From the NCBI GenBank assembly GCA_009776695.1, contig WRNI01000011.1:1-19623 (forward strand): 19,623 bases of DNA, in the 5' to 3' direction. Made by a program: the position numbers and the translations under genes. The stretch is from Methanomassiliicoccaceae archaeon. GTDB taxonomy: Archaea > Thermoplasmatota > Thermoplasmata > Methanomassiliicoccales > Methanomethylophilaceae. Numbering within the stretch: the first letter of the stretch is position 1; every line of letters begins with the position of its first letter. The notes below the pieces were generated by a model. The model did no database searches. It was not told where the DNA came from and saw only the letters and a program-made list of their open reading frames with translations. This document shows positions 1-7,554 of the stretch, one piece after another.

Positions 1-1
1 G

Positions 2-379
2 GCCACCGGCCCTCTTGTCGAAAAGGTCAGACGGTACCGGGAGAAATGCACGTTCGCGTCAGACGTCGTTGACGAGATAGGAAGAACGACGCTTGAAGGT
101 CTTGACGCTCTCAGGGACGGCGACCTCGTCAGACTGGGCGAACTTATGACACATGATCATAAACTGTTATCGATACTCGGCGTCTCGTGCAGCGAACTTA
201 ACAAACTGGTCAACGCTTCGCTGAGATACTCATACGGCGCAAAGCTCACCGGCGCCGGCGGGGGAGGAAGCATGATAGCGCTCACCGACCGTCCCGAGAA
301 GGTATGTGAAGCGATAACGTTACACGGCGGAAGGCCGTTCGTCGTCCGCACGGGCGAGCGCGGTGCAACGTTCGAATGA
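2..379 (+). CDS. mvk: Mevalonate kinase, C-terminal fragment (5' end outside window)
   Basis: The frame is open from base 2 to the TGA at 377-379, giving about 125 residues of the C-terminal GHMP-kinase domain. The glycine-rich GHMP motif 3 (KLTGAGGGGSMIAL) lies at about 239-286 and is typical of mevalonate kinase. The text before it, with a short GLDAL / GDLVRLGELM helix pair and the HKLLSILGVSC segment, matches the mevalonate kinase C-terminus. The family phosphorylates mevalonate with ATP in the cytoplasm, the first kinase step towards archaeal isoprenoid lipids. The ATP-binding N-terminal domain is outside the window. The gene converges with the geranylgeranyl reductase gene with only 7 bases between stop codons, so no separate terminator fits between them. 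Another GHMP kinase is possible, but the motif text favours mevalonate kinase. Confidence 0.85.
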   Translation, partial: ATGPLVEKVRRYREKCTFASDVVDEIGRTTLEGLDALRDGDLVRLGELMTHDHKLLSILGVSCSELNKLVNASLRYSYGAKLTGAGGGGSMIALTDRPEKVCEAITLHGGRPFVVRTGERGATFE

Positions 380-386
380 CACGATA

Positions 387-1574
387 TCATATCAGATCTT
401 CGAAGCCTTCGACCACCTGCGGATATTTTTCCTTTATCGCTTTCAGAAGGTTGTGAACGTTCACTTCGCCTATGTCGGACTCGGCCATCATTTTGACGAG
501 ATCGTCAAGTATCTCGTCCGATAACGTCGCGAAACGCTCTTTCGCCATCCAGTTGCGGTACAGCTTGTCTTCCATGCGGTCGCGCCACATCTTCTCATAC
601 GGAGCAAGCGCCTTCTTTGAGAAATCGCCGGTCTTGGCGCATTCCGTTAAAACTTTGCCTGCGTACATCCCCGTCCTGCAGGCGTGCGCTATCCCGCCGC
701 CCGTAATAGGGTCTATGATCCTCGCGGCGTCGCCCACTACGATAAGATTGTCGGCGATCGCCTCGTCAAGACCGGGGCATGTGGACACACCGCCGCCGAC
801 GATCTCGAGTATCTGGCCGTTCTTTAAGCGTTCGTCCTTTTTTATGTACCTGTCGAGATAATATTTCGGGTCCGCGCCGTGCTTGCACTTCGCCGCCTGC
901 ACTCCGATACCGACGTTGGCGATGCGGTCGCCCTTGGGGAATATCCATACGTAACCGCCGGGTGCCGCAGAACCTATCACAAATTCACAGTACTTCGGAT
1001 CGATGTCGATGTTCGTCATACGATATTGTATGCACGTGTCAATATCTTTCATCTCAAGCGTTGTGTCGAGGCCCGCCCATCTCGCTACCTGCGACTCGAA
1101 CCCGTCGGCGGCGACGATGCATTTCGCATAAATTTCGGCGTCGCCGTCCATGCCCCTGACCTTTATGCCGACCGGTTTGCCGTTATCCTTTATCACGCCG
1201 GTGCACCCGGTCCGCATCATTATCTTTGCGCCCGCGGAGGCCGCCTGCTCCGCCAGCGCCTTGTCGAAGAGATGACGCTCAAGCACATATCCTACTTCAG
1301 AACCGGCTTTGCTCTCGTCCAATTGGAATGTGAATCCTGACGGCGACCGTATCGTGGCGCCGGCCATGTCGGCGCATATCCACTTCGGATCCGGTTCCAC
1401 GCCTATTTCGGATAACCATTTCTTGGACACGCCCTCCGCGCATCTCAGCGGGGCGCCTATCTCCGCTTTCTTCTCTATCAATATCACATTAAGTTTACCC
1501 AGCGCGGCATACTTCGCGGCCATGCTTCCGCCGGGGCCGGCGCCCACGACGACGACGTCGCAGTCATACCTCAT
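387..1574 (-). CDS. Geranylgeranyl reductase family FAD enzyme (digeranylgeranylglycerophospholipid reductase)
   Basis: This 395-residue flavoprotein saturates the double bonds of geranylgeranyl chains in archaeal membrane lipids. The N-terminus has the Rossmann FAD motif VVVGAGPGGS (residues 8-17). The family PLRCAEG segment carries a cysteine at residue 45, in the place of the active-site cysteine of characterised archaeal reductases. The substrate-side signature GGYVWIFPKG and the second FAD motif GDAARIIDPITGGGI are both present. I chose the ATG at 1574 because a GGAG lies about 10 bases upstream. A GTG at 1583 would add three residues and overlap the ferredoxin gene. It is the last gene of the operon Tes-ferredoxin-reductase, one base after the ferredoxin stop. 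The adjacent ferredoxin is its probable electron donor: the Methanosarcina acetivorans reductase is known to need a ferredoxin encoded beside it. Confidence 0.9.
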   Translation of the reverse strand: MRYDCDVVVVGAGPGGSMAAKYAALGKLNVILIEKKAEIGAPLRCAEGVSKKWLSEIGVEPDPKWICADMAGATIRSPSGFTFQLDESKAGSEVGYVLERHLFDKALAEQAASAGAKIMMRTGCTGVIKDNGKPVGIKVRGMDGDAEIYAKCIVAADGFESQVARWAGLDTTLEMKDIDTCIQYRMTNIDIDPKYCEFVIGSAAPGGYVWIFPKGDRIANVGIGVQAAKCKHGADPKYYLDRYIKKDERLKNGQILEIVGGGVSTCPGLDEAIADNLIVVGDAARIIDPITGGGIAHACRTGMYAGKVLTECAKTGDFSKKALAPYEKMWRDRMEDKLYRNWMAKERFATLSDEILDDLVKMMAESDIGEVNVHNLLKAIKEKYPQVVEGFEDLI

Positions 1575-1575
1575 A

Positions 1576-1746
1576 TCAGGCACGCTCCATCGTAAGCGCC
1601 CCGACCGGACATAATTTCACGCAGCGGCCGCATTTGTTGCAGTCCTCGCTGAAATCAAGTATGTAGTCGTTCAGATATATCGCGTTCCTCGGGCATGAGC
1701 CCGCGCAGCACCCGCAATGCAGACATTTTTCATATGATACCTTCAT
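1576..1746 (-). CDS. Small 2[4Fe-4S] ferredoxin
   Basis: This 56-residue ferredoxin carries two complete cluster motifs: C8-x2-C11-x2-C14-x3-C18-P and C36-x2-C39-x2-C42-x3-C46-P (the first reads CLHCGCCAGSCP). There is nothing outside the ferredoxin fold, so it should be a soluble cytoplasmic electron carrier. The start is the second of two adjacent ATGs (1746 rather than 1749), because the Shine-Dalgarno-like AGGTGA then sits at normal spacing. It lies between the Tes-like radical SAM gene, whose TAG stop is 8 bases upstream of this start, and the geranylgeranyl reductase gene, which begins one base after its stop. Translational coupling is likely. The context implies that it donates low-potential electrons to the reductase, and perhaps also to the radical SAM clusters; the second role is inference. 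Confidence 0.92.
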   Translation of the reverse strand: MKVSYEKCLHCGCCAGSCPRNAIYLNDYILDFSEDCNKCGRCVKLCPVGALTMERA

Positions 1747-1754
1747 CATCTCAC

Positions 1755-3314
1755 CTAACAGTGCTCATCCCCGTGCTTTGCTTTCCACTCGTCAAGCGGC
1801 ACCGAGAATTTTTTTTCAACTTCCTCACGATACCCCGGACCGCCGTTGTACGCGCAGAACGGTATGACGCGAAGATCCGGTGTCGCGTAATGGACACCGC
1901 ATCTTTTTACCCGTTCCACGTCATAATTATAATTGTCCTGGAAGTGCATGCCGCCGATCATCATCATCTTCCACGAGAACGCCGCCAGTGTCTCTTTGCT
2001 CTTGTCGCTCATGATCGCCCTCATCACCTTCATGAATCTTCTCCTTGTCATGCCCTCCGGAAGCTCGTCCTCATTTATGCACGACTTCACAAGCTTCAGG
2101 AGCTTGAACACAAGCAGCTTCTTGAACCTCTTCTTCTCCGCCCTTTCGGCCAGTTCGTAAAATCCTTTGGACATCCTTTCCGCGTCGACGAACCTTGTCA
2201 TCGGTATCACGTTGCCTTTGTCATCCTTGAACAGGTACGTCGCTATGCCGCAGTGCGGGTGCGTTGTGAATGTTACTTTATTCTCTTTCAGGAGGAGCGA
2301 CGCCAGCTTGGATATCGGCGCCACCACCGGCACCGGGAACCAGTCGTCGCGTGTTGTGTAACCGGTCTGCTCCCCCTCCGCTTTAACGAGATCTGGAAGC
2401 GTGAACCTTCCCTTCGATAATTCTTCTCTTGTTATCCTGCCGGTGAACGCCACCGGCTGGAAGTTCACTGCCCGTATGACGTCGGAGTTCTCAAGCGCAA
2501 AATTTATGATGTCGCCGATCTGATGGTCGTTGACCCCGCGGACTATTGTGGGGACAAGGACGACGGACGGCGGCCTTTCCAGTTTTCTGAGATTCTCGAG
2601 AACCTTAAGTTTCACGTCGAACATCTTCCTGTCCCTTGCCTGAAGATAGATATCATCGGAAACGCCGTCGAATGACAGATATATTGTATTGAGTCCCGCT
2701 TCCTGCGACGCCTTGAGCATATCGAAGTCCTTTGCAAATTCTATGCCGTTCGTCGCCGCCTGTACCTGCGCGAATCCCAGTTCCTTGGCCTTTCTTATGA
2801 TGTCGACGAACCTCGGGTGTATCGTCGGCTCCCCGCCGGAGAACTGTACCGCGGTGCATTTTATCGGCTCCTCGGACCTCAGCATCGTAAGCATTTCAAC
2901 TATCGAATCATAATCCGGTTCGTAAACGTACCCGGACTGGTTCGCGTTGGCGAAGCATATGGGACAGCGCATGTTGCATCTGTTCGTAAGGTCTATGTTC
3001 GCGAGCGCGGTGCACGTGAGCATATCGAATCTTTCTCCGCCTATCGTTACGTTGACGTTCTTGTTCTCATTGCCTTTGTCCATGGGGTTGCGAAGGCCTA
3101 TGCCGTCGTACGCGAATTTCTCCGCCCTCAGGAAAAGTTCCGCGTCCGACCAGTACACGTCGCTGAAGTGACCGTGCTCCGGGCACTCCTTGTCCATGTA
3201 CACTTTCCCCTCTCTTTCCGTGAGCGTCGCCTTTATGAGCTTCCTGCACTCGGGGCAAATGGATGTCGTCTCCTTGGGAAGGCCCTTCGGGACCCCGTAA
3301 TCTTTAGCGGTCAT
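1755..3314 (-). CDS. tes: Radical SAM protein, probable tetraether lipid synthase (Tes-like)
   Basis: This 519-residue protein has the radical SAM cluster motif C113-x3-C117-x2-C120 (CNMRCPIC) and the SAM-binding GGEP at residues 160-163. An N-terminal CPEC (C20, C23) and C44 plus C101 could form the mononuclear iron site described for tetraether synthase. Further cysteines at 355, 412, 472 and 487 could bind auxiliary clusters. The arrangement and the motif text CPICFANA match the MJ0619 / MA_1486 family, which joins two archaeol-type lipids by C-C bonds between phytanyl ends to make tetraethers. A GGAGGG ribosome site lies 6 bases before the ATG at 3314. It is the first gene of an operon with the ferredoxin and geranylgeranyl reductase genes, which supports a lipid role. 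Some relatives act on other lipids or are uncharacterised, so the exact product is inferred. The stop codon is TAG. Confidence 0.8.
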   Translation of the reverse strand: MTAKDYGVPKGLPKETTSICPECRKLIKATLTEREGKVYMDKECPEHGHFSDVYWSDAELFLRAEKFAYDGIGLRNPMDKGNENKNVNVTIGGERFDMLTCTALANIDLTNRCNMRCPICFANANQSGYVYEPDYDSIVEMLTMLRSEEPIKCTAVQFSGGEPTIHPRFVDIIRKAKELGFAQVQAATNGIEFAKDFDMLKASQEAGLNTIYLSFDGVSDDIYLQARDRKMFDVKLKVLENLRKLERPPSVVLVPTIVRGVNDHQIGDIINFALENSDVIRAVNFQPVAFTGRITREELSKGRFTLPDLVKAEGEQTGYTTRDDWFPVPVVAPISKLASLLLKENKVTFTTHPHCGIATYLFKDDKGNVIPMTRFVDAERMSKGFYELAERAEKKRFKKLLVFKLLKLVKSCINEDELPEGMTRRRFMKVMRAIMSDKSKETLAAFSWKMMMIGGMHFQDNYNYDVERVKRCGVHYATPDLRVIPFCAYNGGPGYREEVEKKFSVPLDEWKAKHGDEHC

Positions 3315-3349
3315 ATTACTCCCTCCGTTCCCCGCTCTATCGGACTGAC

Positions 3350-3361
3350 CGTTATAATACT
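3350..3361 (-). promoter_or_regulatory. Candidate promoter of the lipid operon
   Basis: Read on the minus strand, an AGTATTATAACG element resembles an archaeal TATA box. It lies about 40 bases before the Tes start codon, leaving a short leader that contains GGAGGG. A second AT-rich element (GAAATATTAAC, about 3382-3392) could serve instead. Neither has been mapped. Confidence 0.4.
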
Positions 3362-3403
3362 TTACGGATGTTTGAACCGCGTTAATATTTCAAGGATGCG
3401 AGG

Positions 3404-3416
3404 AGTTAGACTAACT
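3404..3416. promoter_or_regulatory. Perfect 13-bp palindrome between divergent genes
   Basis: AGTTAG-A-CTAACT is a perfect inverted repeat with a single central base. It lies between the divergent Tes operon and the surface-protein gene, just upstream of the latter's TATA-like box. Its position and symmetry suit a dimeric regulator that could affect both promoters. No regulator is identified. Confidence 0.4.
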
Positions 3417-3428
3417 GTAGCTATACGG

Positions 3429-3436
3429 TTTAATAT
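3429..3436 (+). promoter_or_regulatory. TATA-like box of the surface-protein gene
   Basis: The AT-rich element (about TTTAATAT) ends about 24 bases before the ATG at 3460. No Shine-Dalgarno sequence precedes that ATG. The spacing predicts transcription starting at or very near the start codon, that is, a leaderless mRNA. Confidence 0.5.
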
Positions 3437-3459
3437 CATTGTAACTGAAATATGCATGC

Positions 3460-6400
3460 ATGTCAAAGAACATGCAGATTATGCGCAGGGACCGCAGAGG
3501 GCAGATGCCCTTCGCGATGATAGCAGTCACGATCCTTATACTCGCAGGCACCTACGGCGTGGTCGCCGCTTCCCTGAATGAGAAAGAGAGCAACATGGAC
3601 CGCATGCAGGATGAGCTTGATTCCGTGGGCGCCGCGATCGGTTTTACGAAAGGGTACGTTGAGCGCGGAATAGGAGATATCATCTTGGATATGGGGCGCG
3701 AGTCGGCAACGGGGGATATAGAGGAAAGGAGCGGATCATTCGGTGAACGTCTCTCAAAATGGATGGTTTTCCAATTTCCTCTGAGGGCGAACGGCGCCGT
3801 TGTCGATATTGTGTCGTACGATATCGAACTGGGCATCGGATCTCTTAAAGTTGCGTCCGACGATGCCGTATCGATGGACGGTACGCGTCCGTCGTGCTTC
3901 CGCGCCGACGGTGGCGCCGTCGTATCGATCAGCACATCCTTCGGAAGTGTTGTGAAAGATGTTTACATCAGCGCCGACGGCATGTCGGCGCTGCCGCTGC
4001 TGCTCGAGAACGCGTCATTGTTCTCCGCCGCCGTCACCGGCCCGAGGTCGCTTGTCACGGAACTGATGTCATACCAGCTTACAGCGCTGGCGCAGTACCG
4101 CGTGATGTCCGGGTACGGAGCGCTGTCCGAGTACGGGGAAAAGGGAACGAATTCGATAATCACCGACGCTGACGTGAGAACAGCGTACCGCATAGCATTG
4201 TCCGTGGCCGAGACCACGTACCTCAGATCGTCGTCCGATGACGAATATGATCTTACTGACCGCGACATGGCGGACGCCGCCGAGCTGCTGGCGTTCCGGG
4301 ACGGTAAGATGATCGTCGACCTCGGCGCCGTGTTCTCTCAGACCTTATTGTCGATAGCCGACCTTCTGGTGCTCGGATGGATGGACTATTTCATGTTCAG
4401 CAAAGTTATCGAAGTGATCGACAAGATAGTCGACGGCCTCAGAGCGGCGTATAACTGGTTACGCAAGGTTGTGACCGGAAGCGAAGCGGAGACGGCGCAG
4501 GGTTACCTTTCGTCGACGATGTCGCGCGCCGGCATACCCGAGAGCGAATACAGATACATGCTGAACGGCACGTACGCCTCGCTTGATCTTCCTGCCGTCA
4601 GCCTTGAATTCGGCGGCAACGTCGTCCAAATACCCGGAACAACCCTTACCGTAGGATACCCGAACGTCGACGTCCTGAGCTGGGACGGATGGAACGGATT
4701 CATGAACAGATATTACAAAGAGCGCAACCAGATCGCGGAATCGCTGAACGGCATGATCAAGGCGATAGCGGTCAGCGTCTCATCATCGTACGGTCTTGGC
4801 GCAGTCACAATAGAATGCGACCCGTTCGACGGCACGGACATGGCCGAGACCATGGGCCGCGCCGTATCGGACGCGCTTGCGAAGCAGAGGTCATCGACGG
4901 AGGATCTTATGGAGTCCGTCGTGCGTTCGTATAAAGTGATCGATACGATGTATGTGGCGATCTATGAGCACATAGACGCCAACAAGGACAGCGTGTTCGG
5001 AATATCGCGGCTGAATGATTCTATACGCGCATCGATAAGAGCGTACGTTACCGGAGCGGTCGAGGAGGAGCACGGAACTCCGCTGGACCCTTCTGTCATC
5101 GACTCGGCGGTCGATCTTCTTATGGGATCGGACAGCGTCATAAGCATCACCGAGCAGTATGCTGCCGTCACCGGCCAAAGGATGCTTGTCTTTGAGGACA
5201 TACTCAATAACGTGGAGAAGAGCATGAACTCCCTGTTCAAGGACCTCGCGGTCATAGCGGTGAGGTACGGAATGGACCTCATCGGCCTTTATCCGATGGT
5301 GGAGGGGATGATGAAAGGCCTCGTCGCCGAGATGGCGGACTTCTCATCGCTTGGTTCCATGTCCGGAGTGTACGGACTGCCGGGAACGGACTCGTTCGTG
5401 CTCAGCGATAATAAAGGGAACATCGTCAAAGAATATGTCTCCGTGGATAGTAATGCCGTTCTGGACGTAAGGATAACCTATCCTTCGAAGAGCGGCGAGA
5501 ATGTTCACTACGTCGGCTTCTTTGAGAACCATGCAGCTTCATATTCATCAATGTTCAGGATAGACGTCACCGCCGACCTGAGTTATGAAACGAGATCGTC
5601 GTCATCACTGATGATGATGCTCGGGACGTACGATTCCGCCGTCAGAGGAGAAACGCATTCGGAGTTCGATCTTGCGATAGCGGTGATGAGCGGATGGGCA
5701 CTCGCCGGCGTCCGTTACGAGCCGTCGAATACGATACTGACAGACGCCGTAATGCTTTTCCTGAAGATCATCGAACCTCTCCTGAAACCGCTGTACGAAC
5801 TGAAGAAGCTTGCCGATAATGTTCTTAACCTTATGACGGCGGTGATCATGCGCGGGGCGGAGTTCGTCTCGGACCTGCTGATGAAATTATACGAAGTGAT
5901 ATCATGGCCGCTGGAAAAGTTCGCCCAGCTTGTGGACGCCGCCCTCGGCAGCATCGTTGCCGACATGGTCTCTATAATCAACATAACGCTGGGGAGCCAA
6001 ACGTTCGGCGTCGAGGTCCACGGCATGAGGCTTGAAGTTATAACAGACATAGCCGGCGAGCTTAAGAAAGGCACCAGCACCACGAAACTGAAACTGACCA
6101 TGCCCGTCCGCAGCGTCACTCTGAGCGCAACCCTTGAGCTGAAGAAAGATAAGGACGGCAAGTTCAGCATAACAGGAAGGGCAAGCGCATCCGCCGATAC
6201 GTGGAACCTGGAGATAGCGGTGGACCCGCTGATGAAAGTACGGAAGAGCATCGTCGAGATCGACGGGACGTTCCGCGGCACCGACATACACGCGGTGATG
6301 CCGCAGCTCGTCCAGTACGATGAGTTCGAGCTGCGGCTCTCGGATATTCCGGGACTGGGGACGATACTGTCGAACATACCGTTACCCGTCCCAGGCATGA

Positions 6401-7485
6401 AAGGCAGTCTTGACGCCGGCTTCGAGATAAAATATAACCTCCCGTATGTTTACGGCGTCGTCATCAACGAGTTCGAGCTGAACCCTCCGGGAACGGACAG
6501 CAATAACGAGTGGGTCGAATTATACAACTCAACAGCATCGGCCGTCGATCTCGAAGGGTACAAGATACAGCCTTTCTCGAACATGACCCGTATGTACGAG
6601 ATACATGACACCGTCCTGAGGCCCGGTGAAAGGACCGTAATAACATTCCCGGGGCAGTTCCTCAACAACACCAGAGAATCGATAACGTTGTTCGACGCGG
6701 ACGGCGTCGTCGTTGATTACACGCCTTCCAAGACGGACAGTAAGAACGATGATCTCACGTGGCAACGTGAGACCGACGCGTCCGCGAACTGGGTGCTAAA
6801 GAAACAGACCAAAGGGGAGGACAACGGCGGCCGGGTCATGGGCGGAAGCCCTGTGAGAGCCGCTCTTGTACAATGCATAATAAGCGCCGGGAACCAGGCG
6901 TTCGGGGAGATGGGGCTGAAGATCGTCGGCCCGGACGGCGTCGCCCTCTTCCTGAAGAGGGTGATCGAGCTTACGATAGAGAACGCAATAAACATGATCG
7001 CCAGCTGCGTGGTCAGCGCATCGATCTTCATCGAACTGGCGGTGAACGACGCAAGCGGCACGGCGCATTCCGGTATCAGGTTCTCGCTTACGCTTGGCAA
7101 AGAAATAGTGCAGGACGGGCTCAGGTGGGCGGTCGGGCAGATAACGTCGATGATGAACCACATCGACAACCCCACGGGAATGACGCCGAAGCAGATAATC
7201 AGCGATGACATCTACTTCCGGACGATGATATTCGCCCAGGTCACGACGCCGAAGATACTGGGAAGCCTCGGGAACAAGGACGGTATCACCGCCGGCATTG
7301 TGGTTGAATGCAACATCACCGCCCTGTGCACCCTGTTCGGAAAGAGCGCCGGAACATGGAAGGTGAACGCCGGCCTCCTGCTCGAGGACGTCCCCCCGCG
7401 GGCGCTGCCCCCGATGATGAAAGCGGACCCGGACAAGAACGCGGACCTCTGGCTTCTGAGGCTGACGATGCAGAAGGCCTCGTGA
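3460..7485 (+). CDS. Very large surface-exposed protein with pilin-like N-terminal anchor and lamin-tail domain
   Basis: I do not recognise this 1341-residue protein as a whole. Residues 9-14 (RRDRRG) are basic and are followed by QMPF and one hydrophobic segment (about 17-38). This resembles an archaeal class III (prepilin-type) signal with possible cleavage after G14, and it predicts an exported body held at the membrane by its N-terminus. The next roughly 950 residues mix long helices with beta-rich stretches; amphipathic hydrophobic patches occur near residues 290-325. Residues about 997-1123 form a lamin-tail (LTD) domain, recognisable from VINEFELNPPG, NEWVELYNS and the VDLEGYKI strand. 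About 200 more residues follow. No enzymatic motif is visible. LTD domains occur in many secreted bacterial and archaeal proteins, often with nucleases or adhesins. The gene stands alone, diverges from the lipid operon and ends at a strong hairpin. A structural or envelope role is likely; the function is unknown. Confidence 0.85.
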   Translation: MSKNMQIMRRDRRGQMPFAMIAVTILILAGTYGVVAASLNEKESNMDRMQDELDSVGAAIGFTKGYVERGIGDIILDMGRESATGDIEERSGSFGERLSKWMVFQFPLRANGAVVDIVSYDIELGIGSLKVASDDAVSMDGTRPSCFRADGGAVVSISTSFGSVVKDVYISADGMSALPLLLENASLFSAAVTGPRSLVTELMSYQLTALAQYRVMSGYGALSEYGEKGTNSIITDADVRTAYRIALSVAETTYLRSSSDDEYDLTDRDMADAAELLAFRDGKMIVDLGAVFSQTLLSIADLLVLGWMDYFMFSKVIEVIDKIVDGLRAAYNWLRKVVTGSEAETAQGYLSSTMSRAGIPESEYRYMLNGTYASLDLPAVSLEFGGNVVQIPGTTLTVGYPNVDVLSWDGWNGFMNRYYKERNQIAESLNGMIKAIAVSVSSSYGLGAVTIECDPFDGTDMAETMGRAVSDALAKQRSSTEDLMESVVRSYKVIDTMYVAIYEHIDANKDSVFGISRLNDSIRASIRAYVTGAVEEEHGTPLDPSVIDSAVDLLMGSDSVISITEQYAAVTGQRMLVFEDILNNVEKSMNSLFKDLAVIAVRYGMDLIGLYPMVEGMMKGLVAEMADFSSLGSMSGVYGLPGTDSFVLSDNKGNIVKEYVSVDSNAVLDVRITYPSKSGENVHYVGFFENHAASYSSMFRIDVTADLSYETRSSSSLMMMLGTYDSAVRGETHSEFDLAIAVMSGWALAGVRYEPSNTILTDAVMLFLKIIEPLLKPLYELKKLADNVLNLMTAVIMRGAEFVSDLLMKLYEVISWPLEKFAQLVDAALGSIVADMVSIINITLGSQTFGVEVHGMRLEVITDIAGELKKGTSTTKLKLTMPVRSVTLSATLELKKDKDGKFSITGRASASADTWNLEIAVDPLMKVRKSIVEIDGTFRGTDIHAVMPQLVQYDEFELRLSDIPGLGTILSNIPLPVPGMKGSLDAGFEIKYNLPYVYGVVINEFELNPPGTDSNNEWVELYNSTASAVDLEGYKIQPFSNMTRMYEIHDTVLRPGERTVITFPGQFLNNTRESITLFDADGVVVDYTPSKTDSKNDDLTWQRETDASANWVLKKQTKGEDNGGRVMGGSPVRAALVQCIISAGNQAFGEMGLKIVGPDGVALFLKRVIELTIENAINMIASCVVSASIFIELAVNDASGTAHSGIRFSLTLGKEIVQDGLRWAVGQITSMMNHIDNPTGMTPKQIISDDIYFRTMIFAQVTTPKILGSLGNKDGITAGIVVECNITALCTLFGKSAGTWKVNAGLLLEDVPPRALPPMMKADPDKNADLWLLRLTMQKAS

Positions 7486-7493
7486 AACATAAA

Positions 7494-7519
7494 GGGGCGG
7501 CCGGACCGCCGGCCGCCCC
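7494..7519 (+). terminator. GC-rich hairpin after the surface-protein gene
   Basis: A perfect 11-bp inverted repeat (GGGGCGGCCGG / CCGGCCGCCCC) encloses the loop ACCG, starting 8 bases after the stop codon at 7485. No T-run follows, so it may act as an mRNA 3'-end stabiliser or boundary element rather than a simple oligo-T terminator. Confidence 0.6.
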
Positions 7520-7526
7520 AGATAAC

Positions 7527-7534
7527 ATTTATAC
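7527..7534 (+). promoter_or_regulatory. TATA-like box of the GTPase-polC operon
   Basis: ATTTATAC lies about 25 bases upstream of the ATG at 7555, and no Shine-Dalgarno sequence precedes that ATG. This again predicts a leaderless transcript starting close to the start codon. Confidence 0.6.
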
Positions 7535-7554
7535 GTACGACAATATGACCTGCC

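Noticed and set aside
2817..3581. 254-codon plus-strand frame opposite the Tes-like gene running into the surface-protein gene
   Set aside because: It covers the divergent promoter region and both true gene starts, and resembles no protein family.
5715..6398. 227-codon minus-strand frame inside the surface-protein gene
   Set aside because: Serine-rich shadow of the coding strand with no ribosome site or domain.
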